Below, piece by piece: positions 8,271-18,050 of a DNA stretch of 64,000 nucleotides. Origin of the DNA: Marichromatium gracile (GTDB lineage: Bacteria; Pseudomonadota; Gammaproteobacteria; Chromatiales; Chromatiaceae); contig NZ_SMDC01000015.1 of the NCBI RefSeq assembly GCF_004343155.1, positions 13,955 through 77,954 on the forward strand, in the 5' to 3' direction. The notes under the pieces were generated by a model. The model was not told the origin of the DNA and searched no databases. It saw only the letters and a program-made list of their open reading frames with translations. Position 1 is the stretch's first letter, and each line of letters opens with the position of its first letter. Position numbers and translations under genes: made by a program.

Positions 8271-10949
8271 TCAGAGCACCTTGCTGACGAGCTTCACCGA
8301 CATGTCCTGGGGGTCGTTGACGATACGGAAGCCGAGCGACTTGACCAGCGCCAGCATGCGGTTGTTGGCCGAGAGCACCTCGCCGTCCATCACCCGGAAG
8401 CCGCGCCGGCGCGCGTTCTGCATCAGCGAGCGCATCAGCCGCGCGCCGATGCCCATGTTGCGCCACTGGTCGGAGACCACGATGGCGAACTCGCAGGCCT
8501 CGCCGCCCGGGCGCGTCATGTAGCGCGCCACCCCGACCTGCACCTCCTTGCCCTCGTGCTCGAGCACCCCGATCAGCGCGATCTCGCGGTCGTAGTCGAT
8601 CTGGGTGAAGCGCACCAGCATCTCCGGGGTCAGCTCCTTGATCGCCTGCATGAAGCGGAAGTACTTGGTCTGCTCGGAGAGTCCGCGGACGAAGTCCTGC
8701 TCCATCTCGGCATCCTCCGGACGGATCGGGCGGATCACCAGATCGCGCCCGTCGGGCAGCTGTACCCGCTCGATGAGGTGACTCGGATAGGGATAGATCG
8801 CCATGTGGCCGTAGATGCGCTGCTGCGGCGGGCGGTAGTCGACATGGATCGAGGCGTCGACCGCGATCACCTCCTTGTCGTTGCCGATCAACGGGTTGAT
8901 GCGCAGACCGATGACCTCGGGCAGCTCGCAGACCATCTCCGAGACGCGTTGCAGGATCCTCGCCAGCGCCACCCGGTTCATCGGCGGCATGTGCTGGAAG
9001 CTGCCCATCAGCCGCGCGATGCGGGTGTGGTCGATCATCGTCTGGATGATGAAGGCGTTGAGCGGCGGCAGGCCCAGGGCACGATCCTCGATCACCTCGA
9101 TCTTGGTGCCGCCGGCGCCGAAGCAGATCACCGGACCGAAGATCTTGTCGCGGAAGACCTCGATCATCAGCTCGCGCGCGGCGCGGCTCGACACCATATG
9201 CTCGACCGTCACCCCCTCGAGCCGGGCGTCCGGGCGCAGCCGCCGGGCGCGCTCGACGATCTCGGTGAAGGTGCGGCGCACCGACTGGGCGTCGGCGATG
9301 TTGAGCTTGACCCCGTCGACCGCGGACTTGTGTTCCAGGTCGGGGGAGTTGACCTTCATCACCACCGGGAAGCCGAGCGCCTCGGCCGCCATCAACGCCT
9401 CGTTGGGGGTGCGCGCCATCACCGCCTGCATGGTGGGGATGCGGAAGGCCGAGAGGATCGCCTTGGCCTCGACGGTACCGAGTACCTTGCGCCCCTCGGC
9501 CATCACCCCCTCGATGATCAGTCGCGCGCCCTCGATGTCGGGCGGGTTCTCGAAGGCCAGCGGCGCCGGCGACTGCATCAGCAGCTTCTGGTTGCGCTGG
9601 TGCACGGCGAGGAAGGCGAAGGCCGAGGCGGCGACCTCGGGGTTGTCGAAGTGCGGCACCCCGTTCTCGGCGAGCAGCGTCTGCGCATCGACCACGTACT
9701 GCCCGCCCATCCAGCAGGCGAGCACCGGCTTGCGACTGCCCTTGGCCGCATCGATCACCTCCTTGGCGGTGGCCACCGGATCGCCGAACACCAGCGGCGC
9801 GAGGATGCAGAGCACGCCGTCGACCTCGGGGTCGGCGAGGCAGGCGTCGAGCGCGGCACGATAGCGCTCCGGGTTGGCATCCCCGATGATGTCGATGGGG
9901 TTGCCGTGCGACCAGTAGTCCGGCAACACCCGCTCGAGCACCTGACGGGTGGAGTCGCTCAACTGCGCCAGGGTCAGGCCCAGCTCGACGGTGCGATCGG
10001 CGGCGAGCACGCCGGGACCGCCGCCATTGGTGATGATGGCGATGCGGTCGCCGGCAAGCCGACGGCGGGCGCCGAACACCTGGGCGGCGGCGAACAGCTG
10101 GTCGAGGTCGTCGACCTGCACCACGCCGGCGCGATCGGTCACCGCACGGAACACCTCCGCCGAGCCGACGAAGCCGCCGGTGTGCGACTTCACCGCCCGC
10201 GAGCCGGCCGGATGGCGCCCGGCCTTGACGATCACCACCGGCTTGAGCCGCGCCGCGGCACGCAGCCCGCTGATGAAGTGGCGCGCGTTGCGGATGCCCT
10301 CGACATAGAGCAGGATGCACTGGGTCTGGCTGTCGAGGGCGAGATAATCGAGGATGTCGCCGAAGTCGACATCGGCCGCCGCACCGAGCGAGACCACCGC
10401 CGAGAAGCCGACCTTGCGCGGCTCCGACCAGTCCATCATCGCGGTGCAGATCGCCCCCGACTGCGACACCAGGGCGACGTTGCCGCTGCGCGGCAACGCC
10501 TCGCCGACACTGGCGTTGAGCCCGTGCTGCGGGCGCATCACCCCGAGACAGTTGGGCCCGAGCACGCGGATGCGATTGCGCCGTGCGGCCTCGACCATGC
10601 GCTCCTGGAGCACCTCGCCGCGCTCACCGTGCTCGGCGAACCCGGCCGAGTGCACCACCGCCGCCTTGGCCCCATAGCTGCCGCACTGATCGAGGATCGC
10701 CGGCACCCGTTCGGCGGGGATGGCGATCACCGCCAGATCGATGTGCTTGTCGAGCGCCGTCAGGCTCGGATAGCAGGGCTGACCGGCGACCTCCTCGTAC
10801 TTGGGGTTGATCGCATAGCAGTGGCCCTTGAAGCCACCGGCGAGCAGGTTGCGGAACACCATTCCGCCGATCGAGCCTTCCTCATCGCTCGCACCGAACA
10901 CCGCCACGGCACTCGGGGTGAAGAGTTGGTCAATGTCGGTCAAGCGCAT
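8271..10949 (-). CDS. Pat-type protein lysine acetyltransferase (ADP-forming acyl-CoA synthetase-like domain plus GNAT)
   Basis: The 892-aa protein has the architecture of the PatZ/Pat family. The first 700 or so residues are a CoA-binding, ligase-CoA and ATP-grasp module like ADP-forming acetyl-CoA synthetases. The C-terminal 170 or so residues are a GNAT domain with the acetyl-CoA loop RNMGIGARLM. Known members acetylate lysines of metabolic enzymes, classically acetyl-CoA synthetase. The ATG at 10949 follows a GGAGGG box. It is divergent from a histone-deacetylase-family gene 339 bp away, suggesting a writer/eraser pair. The substrate is not visible from sequence. Confidence 0.88.
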   Translation of the reverse strand: MRLTDIDQLFTPSAVAVFGASDEEGSIGGMVFRNLLAGGFKGHCYAINPKYEEVAGQPCYPSLTALDKHIDLAVIAIPAERVPAILDQCGSYGAKAAVVHSAGFAEHGERGEVLQERMVEAARRNRIRVLGPNCLGVMRPQHGLNASVGEALPRSGNVALVSQSGAICTAMMDWSEPRKVGFSAVVSLGAAADVDFGDILDYLALDSQTQCILLYVEGIRNARHFISGLRAAARLKPVVIVKAGRHPAGSRAVKSHTGGFVGSAEVFRAVTDRAGVVQVDDLDQLFAAAQVFGARRRLAGDRIAIITNGGGPGVLAADRTVELGLTLAQLSDSTRQVLERVLPDYWSHGNPIDIIGDANPERYRAALDACLADPEVDGVLCILAPLVFGDPVATAKEVIDAAKGSRKPVLACWMGGQYVVDAQTLLAENGVPHFDNPEVAASAFAFLAVHQRNQKLLMQSPAPLAFENPPDIEGARLIIEGVMAEGRKVLGTVEAKAILSAFRIPTMQAVMARTPNEALMAAEALGFPVVMKVNSPDLEHKSAVDGVKLNIADAQSVRRTFTEIVERARRLRPDARLEGVTVEHMVSSRAARELMIEVFRDKIFGPVICFGAGGTKIEVIEDRALGLPPLNAFIIQTMIDHTRIARLMGSFQHMPPMNRVALARILQRVSEMVCELPEVIGLRINPLIGNDKEVIAVDASIHVDYRPPQQRIYGHMAIYPYPSHLIERVQLPDGRDLVIRPIRPEDAEMEQDFVRGLSEQTKYFRFMQAIKELTPEMLVRFTQIDYDREIALIGVLEHEGKEVQVGVARYMTRPGGEACEFAIVVSDQWRNMGIGARLMRSLMQNARRRGFRVMDGEVLSANNRMLALVKSLGFRIVNDPQDMSVKLVSKVL

Positions 10950-11288
10950 GGGATCTGCCCTCCGAGGCAGGAAAGGGGTTAAGCTGCATTGAAACCCTCC
11001 AAGAGGGACTGATTATCGGCCATCCCGTCACGCCCGGCACGGAAACCGGCCATCGCCTCGGGGCAGCGACGCGCACCCGAGACGCCGGGGATGCTCCGCA
11101 TTGACCGGGAATCCCCGCCGAGGCGAGGATGGAAGGTCGTGTCGGCGAGCCCGCGCCCAGCGCGTGCGCCGCCCCCCGTGCCAATGATCGCAGCCCGGAT
11201 GCGTCCGTGTGGACGCCCTGTCGCGAAGAACGAAACCATGCCGGCGGCGCCTCCAGCGGACGCCGTGCTCGACGACCGAGGACCCGAC
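10950..11288. other. Divergent intergenic region between acetyltransferase and deacetylase genes
   Basis: 339 bp with no credible gene. It must carry the promoters of both divergent genes. I see no strong sigma-70 pair and no clear operator palindrome; an in-frame ATG at 11091 extends the deacetylase frame, but the extra sequence is not family-like. Confidence 0.5.
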
Positions 11289-12221
11289 ATGAATCTCGCC
11301 TTCATCAGCCACCCGTCCTGCATGGAACACCGCATGGGCGAACATCATCCCGAGTGCCCCGAGCGGCTCAACGCGATCGGCGATCGCATGATCGCCTGCG
11401 GCATCGAGATGCTGCTGACCCACTACGACGCCCCCGCCGCGAGTCGCGCGCAGCTCGAGATGGTGCACGACCCGGACTATGTCCAGCACATCATCGACAC
11501 CGCCCCGAGCGACGACTCGGTGGCCTGGGTCGACGGCGGCGACACCGGCATGAACCGCCATACCATGGAGGCGGCGATGCACTCCGCCGGCGCGGTGATC
11601 CTCGGCGTCGATCTGGTGATGAGCGACCGTCATCATGCCGCCTTCTGCTCGGTGAGGCCGCCGGGCCACCATGCCGGACGGCGCAGCGGCGGCGGCTTCT
11701 GCCTGTTCAACAACGTCGCCATCGGCGCCGCCCACGCCCTCGCCCATCACGGGCTCGAGCGGGTGGCCATCATCGACTTCGACGTCCATCATGGCAACGG
11801 CACCGAGGAGATCTTCCGCGGCGACGAGCGGGTGCTGTTCTGTTCGAGCTTCCAGCACCCCTTCTACCCCAACAGCGGCGCCGACACCGACGCACCCAAC
11901 ATCCTCAACCTGCCGCTGCCGCGACTGACCGACGGGGCCGCCTTCAAGACCGCGATCGAGCAGGCCTGGCTGCCCCGGCTCGACGACTTCGCGCCCGAGC
12001 TGATCATGATCTCGGCGGGATTCGACGGCCATATCGAGGACGACATGGCGCACTTCAACCTGCGCGAGGCCGACTTCGGCTGGCTCACCCGCGAGCTCCA
12101 TCAGCTCGCGCTGCGCCATGCCGGAGAACGGGTGGTGTCCTGCCTGGAGGGGGGGTATACGCTGTCGGCGCTCGGCCGTTGTGTCAGTACGCATCTCGAC
12201 GAGCTGATCGGCCACGTCTGA
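11289..12221 (+). CDS. Histone deacetylase-family protein (class II-like acyl-lysine/acetylpolyamine hydrolase)
   Basis: This 310-aa zinc amidohydrolase matches the bacterial histone deacetylase superfamily. It has the start block MGEHHPECPERL, the catalytic motif RPPGHHAG (about residues 121-128), the zinc ligands in DFDVHHGNGT and a downstream aspartate in SAGFDGH. The glycine-rich LEGGY motif closes the active site. Relatives hydrolyse acetyl-lysine or acetylpolyamines; the bacterial AcuC is one example. The start at 11289 follows a GAGGA box. Its divergent placement beside a lysine acetyltransferase argues for protein deacetylation, but that is inference. Confidence 0.9.
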   Translation: MNLAFISHPSCMEHRMGEHHPECPERLNAIGDRMIACGIEMLLTHYDAPAASRAQLEMVHDPDYVQHIIDTAPSDDSVAWVDGGDTGMNRHTMEAAMHSAGAVILGVDLVMSDRHHAAFCSVRPPGHHAGRRSGGGFCLFNNVAIGAAHALAHHGLERVAIIDFDVHHGNGTEEIFRGDERVLFCSSFQHPFYPNSGADTDAPNILNLPLPRLTDGAAFKTAIEQAWLPRLDDFAPELIMISAGFDGHIEDDMAHFNLREADFGWLTRELHQLALRHAGERVVSCLEGGYTLSALGRCVSTHLDELIGHV

Positions 12222-12395
12222 ATCGGCGGGGCCGGACCGCCGTGCTGCAACGCAGCATCAGGATAGACGGGCCGGATCAGGGTTGCAATCCTGCCTCTGG
12301 GAGACATATTGCCATCGCGACCATGCGCCCGGATATCCCCCTCATGCGGGCCAGGTCCACGCCCGCCCCAGAGATCCGCACGGAGGGAACTGAGG

Positions 12396-13181
12396 ATGCG
12401 CATCCCGTCGCTGCTCGCCGCCGTCGCCCTGCTGGTCACGCTCGAGGTCGGGGCCACGCCCCGCACCGAGACCCTGTTCTACACCGACGGCGAGACCCGC
12501 CTCGGCGGCTATCTCAGCCTTGACGACGCCCAACCCGGCCCACGCCCCGGGGTGTTGGTGCTGCACGAGTGGTGGGGGCTCAACGATCACGTCCGCGCCC
12601 AGGCGCGCCGACTCGCCGAACTCGGCTACGTGGTCTTCGCCGCCGACCTCTACGGCGCCGGCCGGGTCACCGAACACGCCGCCGACGCCAAGGCGTGGAT
12701 GACCCAGCTCAGCGAAGACCCCGAGGCCTGGCGCCAGCGCGCACTCGCCGGGCTCGATGTTTTGCGCGAGCGCCCCGAGGTCGACCCCGAGCGCATCGTC
12801 GCGCTCGGCTACTGCTTCGGCGGCGCCACCGCGATGCAACTGGCCTATGCCGGCGCGCCGCTCGCCGGCGTGGTCAGCGTCCACGGCTCCCTGCCCCCGC
12901 CGCCGCCCGAGCTCGGCCACCTCTCACCCGCGGTGCTCGCGCTGCACGGCGCCGCCGACCCCATGGTGCCGACGGCGCGCGTGCACGCCTTCCAGCACGA
13001 ACTCGAACGCCTCGGCGCCGACTGGCAGCTGGTGATCTACGGCGGTGCCCGTCACGGCTTCACCAACCCGGGGGCCGACCGCTACAAGCTCGACGGGGTG
13101 GCCTACGACGCCCGCGCCGCACAACGCGCCTGGCGCATGCTCGAGACCTTCCTCGACGAGGTGCTGACAACCGCACCCTGA
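12396..13181 (+). CDS. Exported dienelactone hydrolase-family alpha/beta hydrolase
   Basis: The 261-aa product begins with a signal peptide (about residues 1-20) and then shows a dienelactone hydrolase fold. The substrate-side block LHEWWGLNDH is present. The nucleophile is a cysteine in GYCFGG (about residue 138), the acid aspartate lies in GAADPMVP, and the histidine lies in ARHGF. The Cys-Asp-His triad is the family norm. It probably acts on a lactone or ester in the periplasm; the natural substrate is unknown. The ATG at 12396 follows GGAGGG and GAGG boxes. It precedes phrB in the same direction with a 96-bp gap. Confidence 0.88.
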   Translation: MRIPSLLAAVALLVTLEVGATPRTETLFYTDGETRLGGYLSLDDAQPGPRPGVLVLHEWWGLNDHVRAQARRLAELGYVVFAADLYGAGRVTEHAADAKAWMTQLSEDPEAWRQRALAGLDVLRERPEVDPERIVALGYCFGGATAMQLAYAGAPLAGVVSVHGSLPPPPPELGHLSPAVLALHGAADPMVPTARVHAFQHELERLGADWQLVIYGGARHGFTNPGADRYKLDGVAYDARAAQRAWRMLETFLDEVLTTAP

Positions 13182-13277
13182 GCGGAGCACTCGAACACGC
13201 CCGGATCGGCTACCATCGGCATCGCGCCTCGCCGGCGACGCCGCCGTCCGTTCACACGCACCGATCAGCACCACATC

Positions 13278-14720
13278 ATGTCCGATACCGTCATCGTCTG
13301 GTTCAGACGCGACCTGCGTCTCGACGACAACCCCGCGCTCGAGGCGGCGCTGCGCTCGGGCGCACGCATCCTCCCGGTCTATATCCACGCCCCCGATGAG
13401 GAGGCCCCCTGGGCCCCGGGCGCGGCCAGCCGCTGGTGGCTGCACCACAGCCTCGAGGCGCTCGATGCCGCGCTGCGCGCCTGCGGCGCCCGACTGTGGA
13501 TCGGCCAGGGCGAGAGCCTCGCGCTGCTGCGCCGGCTGGCCGAGACCAGCGGCGCCCGTGCGGTCCACTGGAACCGTCTCTACGACCCCGCCACCCGCGA
13601 GCGCGACACCGCGATCAAGCAGCAACTCCGTGCCGCCGGGCTCGACTGCACCAGCCACAAGGGCGCGCTGCTGTTCGAGCCCTGGGAGGTGGCTAGCGGC
13701 AGCGGCGCTCCCTACAAGGTGTTCAGCGCCTTCTGGCGTCATTGCACACCCCGACTCGCCGAGTTCCCCGACCCGATCGCGGCCCCGGTGCGCATCCCCG
13801 GCGTCGAGCTCGACGGCGGCGACACCGTCGCCGAGCTCGACCTGCTGCCCCGCATCCGCTGGGACCAGGGGCTGGCCGAGGCCTGGACGCCCGGCGAGCA
13901 CGGCGCCCGGACGACCGCCGAGCGCTTCCTCGCCGGCCATCTCGACAGCTACGGTGAGCTGCGCGATCACCCCGACCGCCCCGCCACCTCGCGGCTCTCG
14001 CCACACCTCCACTTCGGCGAGATCGGGCCACACCGGCTGCTCGCGCTGACCCGCGCCGCGCTCCCCGCAGCCCTGCCCCTAGGCGAGCACGCCTTCGTGC
14101 GCGAACTCGGCTGGCGCGAGTTCGCCTATCATCTGCTCTATCACTTCCCGCAAACCCCGGAGCATCCGCTCGATACGCGCTTCGCCGACTACCCCTGGCG
14201 CGAGCCGTCCGATAGCGAGTTACTCGAGCGCTGGCAGCAGGGACGCACCGGCATCCCCCTGGTCGATGCCGGGATGCGCGAGCTGTGGCACACCGGCTGG
14301 ATGCACAACCGGGTGCGCATGGTCGCCGCCTCGCTGCTCACCAAGAACCTGCGCCTGCCCTGGCAGCTCGGCGCGCGCTGGTTCTGGGACACCCTGGTCG
14401 ATGCCGACCTCGCCAGCAACACCCTCGGCTGGCAGTGGACGGCCGGCTGCGGCGCCGATGCCGCACCCTACTTCCGGGTCTTCAACCCGGTGCGCCAGGG
14501 CGAACGATTTGACCCCAATGGTAACTATGTGCGCCGCTGGTGTCCGGAGCTGGCGCGGCTGCCCGACAAGGTACTGCAACAGCCCTGGACCGCCACCAGC
14601 ACCACGCTGGCACGCGCCGGCGTCGGGCTCGGCGTCAACTATCCGACCCCCATCGTCGACCTGGCGCAGTCGCGCCGCGAGGCACTTGCCGGGTGGGAGG
14701 GGATCAAATCGAGCCCATAA
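13278..14720 (+). CDS. phrB: Deoxyribodipyrimidine photolyase (class I CPD)
   Basis: The 480-aa enzyme repairs cyclobutane pyrimidine dimers using blue light and reduced FAD. An N-terminal Rossmann antenna domain (FRRDLRLDDNPAL) is followed by the all-helical FAD domain. Diagnostic FAD/DNA blocks are LSPHLHFGEIG, GWMHNRVRM, and a long C-terminal stretch containing DLASNTLGWQW and FNPVRQGERFD. Length and motif spacing are those of class I enzymes. A light-driven repair enzyme fits a phototroph. The ATG starts 96 bp after the hydrolase gene. Confidence 0.96.
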   Translation: MSDTVIVWFRRDLRLDDNPALEAALRSGARILPVYIHAPDEEAPWAPGAASRWWLHHSLEALDAALRACGARLWIGQGESLALLRRLAETSGARAVHWNRLYDPATRERDTAIKQQLRAAGLDCTSHKGALLFEPWEVASGSGAPYKVFSAFWRHCTPRLAEFPDPIAAPVRIPGVELDGGDTVAELDLLPRIRWDQGLAEAWTPGEHGARTTAERFLAGHLDSYGELRDHPDRPATSRLSPHLHFGEIGPHRLLALTRAALPAALPLGEHAFVRELGWREFAYHLLYHFPQTPEHPLDTRFADYPWREPSDSELLERWQQGRTGIPLVDAGMRELWHTGWMHNRVRMVAASLLTKNLRLPWQLGARWFWDTLVDADLASNTLGWQWTAGCGADAAPYFRVFNPVRQGERFDPNGNYVRRWCPELARLPDKVLQQPWTATSTTLARAGVGLGVNYPTPIVDLAQSRREALAGWEGIKSSP

Positions 14721-14748
14721 TCCACATGTGGCATCGTCAATGCCCCCT

Positions 14749-14754
14749 TAGAAT
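14749..14754 (+). promoter_or_regulatory. Candidate -10 element upstream of the PAS/GGDEF/EAL gene
   Basis: The sequence TTAGAATC contains TAGAAT, a good -10 match, 102 bp before the likely GTG start. No clear -35 is visible. The same octamer recurs before skp (20475-20482) and before the CNNM transporter (59732-59739). Confidence 0.35.
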
Positions 14755-14856
14755 CGACAGCGGACTTCACTGCGGAGCGATCCCGATGCGCCGAACACGA
14801 CCGGACCGACCTTCTCCTCCAGCCGAACAACGACGCTGACCTTGGAGTCTGACCCC

Positions 14857-17307
14857 GTGCCCGTCGCACCCAAGCGTCCGCACCTCTCCTCAACCAACTC
14901 GGCGCTGGGGTTGTTGCGTACGCTCTTCGATGCCAGCCACGAAGGGTTGATCGCAATCGACCCCGACGACGGGCGCATCCTGCTCGCCAACCTGACCGCC
15001 TGCCAGCTGCTGCGTCTGGACGAACGCGAGCTGCTCGGCCAGCGGCTCGAGCCGCTGCCCTGCTGGCCGGCGGAGCGGGAACTCGACGACGAGCTGGCCG
15101 CGGTGCACACCGGCGAGCGGGTGCTCGAGGCCCCGGGCCCGGACCCGCGCACCCCGCTCGAGGTGCGACTGCAACTGGTCGAGAACACACCCAGCGGCCC
15201 GGTGGTGCTCGTGGTGCTGTCGCATCGCGAGCGTCGCCGCATCGAGTCGGCGCTGCGCGAGAGCGAGGCGCGCTTTCGCGGCATCCTCGAGAAGCTGCCG
15301 GCGATCGCGGTCCAGGGCTACGACGAACAGCGTCGCGTCACCTTCTGGAACCGCGCCAACGAGCGCGTCTACGGCTACACCCCGCAAGAGGCGCTGGGAC
15401 GGCGGATCGAGGAGCTGATCATCCCGCCGGAGTTTCGCGAGCGGATGACGGGGCTGATCGATACCTGGCTGCAGAGCGATCGCGACCCGCCGGCCGGCGA
15501 GCTGCGGCTGCGCCGACGCGACGGCTCACCGGTCGAGGTCTTCTCCAGCCATGTGATGCAGCGCTACAGCAGCGGCCGGCGCGAGATGTTCTGCGTCGAC
15601 ATCGATCTCACCGAGATCCGCGCCGCCGAGGAGCGGTTGCGCCTGGCCGGCACCGTCTTCGACAGCACCGCCGAGGGGATCTACATCACCGACGCGAGCG
15701 GACGCCTGCTCGAGGTCAACCGCGCCTTCACCGCGATCACCGGCTATGAGCACGACACCCTGCTCGGTCGGCCGATCTCGATCCTCAAGTCGGCCCGCCA
15801 CCCCCCGGGCTTTTTCCATTCGATGCGCCGCGCCCTCGCCGAGACCGGCTACTGGCGCGGCGAGATCTGGATCCGCTATCGCGACCGCAGCGTCCACCCG
15901 GCACTGCTGCGGGTCAACCGGGTGCGCGATGCCCAGGGCGAGACGGCGCACTTCGTCGGCGTCTTCTCCGACCTCAGCCAGGTCCGTCACTCCCAGGCGC
16001 GGGTCGACTACCTCACCCATCATGACGCCCTCACCGAGCTGCCCAACCGGCTGCTGTTCCAGGCCCGGCTCGAGCACGCCATCGGTCGCGCCGAACAGGG
16101 ACGCGCTCAGCTCGCCGTGTTGTTCGTCGACATCGATCGCTTCAAGGGGATCAACGATGCACTCGGTCACGCCGGTGGCGACGCCCTGCTGCGCGCCGTC
16201 GGGCGGCGCCTGAAGACACAACTGCAACGCGACGACACCATCGCCCGCTTCAGCGGCGACGAGCTGATGGTGCTCACCGAGCACATCGCCGACGAGGCCG
16301 ACAGCGCCCGACTCGCCGAACAGCTGCTGCGGGCCATCGCCGCACCCTTCGAGCTCTGCGACGATGAGCTGTTGATCACCGTGAGCATCGGTGTCGCGCT
16401 CTACCCGCGCGACGGCGCCGACAGCTCCCAGCTGCTGCGCAACGCCGAGGTCGCGTTGCGCCAGGCCAAGCATGCCGGCGGCAACAGCTATGCCTTCTTC
16501 ACCGCCACCCTCACCCGCATCGCCCGCGAGCGCGCCCAGCTCGAACACGAGCTCAGGCGCGCCATCCGCGACGGCGAGCTGCTGCTCCACTACCAACCCC
16601 AGGTCTCGCTGATCGACGGCGCCCTGGTCGGTCTCGAGGCCCTGGTGCGCTGGCAGCACCCCCAGCACGGACTGCTGCCGCCGGGGCGCTTCATCCCCAT
16701 CGCCGAGTCGAGCGGGCTGACCCTCGCGCTCGGCGAGTGGGCACTGCACGAGGCCTGTCTCCAGACACGTCGCTGGCTCGACGCCGGGATCGCCATCGGT
16801 CGGGTGCACGTCAACGTCGCCCATGCCCAGATCCAGCGCGGCGCACTCTATGACACGACCCGGCGCATCCTCGCCGAGACCGGGCTCGAGGCCCACCATC
16901 TGGGACTGGAGATCACCGAGGGCGTGGTGATGGAGCACGATATCGAGGTCATCGCCGAGCTCGAACGACTGCGCGCCGAGGGCATCAGCCTCTCGGTCGA
17001 CGACTTCGGCACCGGACACTCGTCGCTGGCGCGGCTCAAGGAGCTGCCCGTCGATCTGCTCAAGATCGATCGTTCGTTCGTCGGCGGGATCGAGAGCCAG
17101 GGACAGGATCGCGACATCATCCGCGCGATCATCGCCCTCGGCGAGGCACTGGGGCAGGAGGTGCTCGCCGAGGGCATCGAGACCCGCAAGCAGGCGCTGG
17201 CGCTGCGCCGACTCGGCTGTCGGCTCGGCCAGGGCTATCTGTTCGCCCGACCGCTCGCGCCCGAGGCGCTGCCGGACTGGATCGGCTCGCGGGCACGGGC
17301 GGACTGA
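14857..17307 (+). CDS. PAS-PAS-PAS-GGDEF-EAL c-di-GMP protein (variant GGDEF)
   Basis: The product of about 816 aa has no membrane segment. It carries an N-terminal PAS-like region, two further PAS domains (about residues 140-260 and 265-380), GGDEF (about 390-550) and EAL (about 560-810). The cyclase signature reads RFSGDEL rather than GGDEF. The EAL domain looks intact: LEALVRW, LEITEG, DDFGTG, LLKIDRSF, AEGIET and QGYLFARPL. It is therefore best read as a phosphodiesterase with sensory PAS input. The GTG at 14857 is chosen because GGAG lies nine bases upstream; a TTG at 14842 is possible. Confidence 0.9.
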   Translation: MPVAPKRPHLSSTNSALGLLRTLFDASHEGLIAIDPDDGRILLANLTACQLLRLDERELLGQRLEPLPCWPAERELDDELAAVHTGERVLEAPGPDPRTPLEVRLQLVENTPSGPVVLVVLSHRERRRIESALRESEARFRGILEKLPAIAVQGYDEQRRVTFWNRANERVYGYTPQEALGRRIEELIIPPEFRERMTGLIDTWLQSDRDPPAGELRLRRRDGSPVEVFSSHVMQRYSSGRREMFCVDIDLTEIRAAEERLRLAGTVFDSTAEGIYITDASGRLLEVNRAFTAITGYEHDTLLGRPISILKSARHPPGFFHSMRRALAETGYWRGEIWIRYRDRSVHPALLRVNRVRDAQGETAHFVGVFSDLSQVRHSQARVDYLTHHDALTELPNRLLFQARLEHAIGRAEQGRAQLAVLFVDIDRFKGINDALGHAGGDALLRAVGRRLKTQLQRDDTIARFSGDELMVLTEHIADEADSARLAEQLLRAIAAPFELCDDELLITVSIGVALYPRDGADSSQLLRNAEVALRQAKHAGGNSYAFFTATLTRIARERAQLEHELRRAIRDGELLLHYQPQVSLIDGALVGLEALVRWQHPQHGLLPPGRFIPIAESSGLTLALGEWALHEACLQTRRWLDAGIAIGRVHVNVAHAQIQRGALYDTTRRILAETGLEAHHLGLEITEGVVMEHDIEVIAELERLRAEGISLSVDDFGTGHSSLARLKELPVDLLKIDRSFVGGIESQGQDRDIIRAIIALGEALGQEVLAEGIETRKQALALRRLGCRLGQGYLFARPLAPEALPDWIGSRARAD

Positions 17308-17312
17308 ACCGC

Positions 17313-18050
17313 TCAGCCGGCGTCCGTTCCCTCGAGCAGGCGCCGGATCACCACCCCGGCGAGGGTCAGCCCGAACAGCGCCGGCAGATAGCTGATGGTG
17401 CCGTTGACCGCCCGCGGACGCCCTTGGCTAACCGGCTCGGGCGGTGCCGGCGGGTGCGGCTCCTCGTCCGACCAGACCACGCACACCCCGCGCCCGACCC
17501 CACGGCGGCGCAGCTTGGTGCGCACCGCGCGCGCCAGCCCGCAGACCTTGGTGTCCATCAGGTCGCCGACCTGGATACGGGTGGGATCGAGCCGCCCGCC
17601 GGCGCCCATGCTGCTGACCACCGGCACCCCGAGACGCAGCGCGGTCTCGATCAGCGCGAGCTTGCTCGCCAGGCTGTCGATGGCATCGACGAGCTGGTCC
17701 GGGCGCTCGGCGAGGAAGGCATCGGCCCCCTCGGCGGGCAGGAAGGCGGCATGGGCGCGGACCCGGCAGGCGGGGTTGATCGCAGCGACGCGCTCGGCCA
17801 TCACCTCGACCTTGGGGCGGCCCAGGGTGGTGGTGAGCGCCACCAGCTGACGGTTGAGGTTGGAGGGGGCGACGCGGTCGTGGTCGACCAGGGTGAGGGT
17901 GCCGACCCCGGCGCGCGCCAGCGCCTCGGCGGCGAAGGCACCGACCCCGCCGAGCCCGGCGACGAAGACGTGCGCATCACGCAGTCGCGCCACCCCGTCC
18001 TCGCCGACGAGGATCCGGGTGCGGTCCCACAGCGGCTGATCCAGGCTCAT
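17313..18050 (-). CDS. tcdA: tRNA threonylcarbamoyladenosine dehydratase TcdA (CsdL)
   Basis: The 245-aa E1-like enzyme uses ATP to cyclise t6A at position 37 of ANN-decoding tRNAs to ct6A. The ThiF/MoeB-type nucleotide-binding GLGGVGAFAAEALARAG is near residues 32-48, followed by DHDRVAPSNLNRQ and DAIDSLASK; a C-terminal hydrophobic helix is typical of TcdA. Its ATG overlaps the stop of the upstream TatD gene by four bases, so the two are translationally coupled. Confidence 0.94.
   Translation of the reverse strand: MSLDQPLWDRTRILVGEDGVARLRDAHVFVAGLGGVGAFAAEALARAGVGTLTLVDHDRVAPSNLNRQLVALTTTLGRPKVEVMAERVAAINPACRVRAHAAFLPAEGADAFLAERPDQLVDAIDSLASKLALIETALRLGVPVVSSMGAGGRLDPTRIQVGDLMDTKVCGLARAVRTKLRRRGVGRGVCVVWSDEEPHPPAPPEPVSQGRPRAVNGTISYLPALFGLTLAGVVIRRLLEGTDAG

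Noticed and set aside
8232-10982. 916-aa plus-strand ORF opposite the acetyltransferase gene
   Set aside because: Shadow of the high-GC real gene; low-complexity His/Arg/Asp-rich translation, no motifs.
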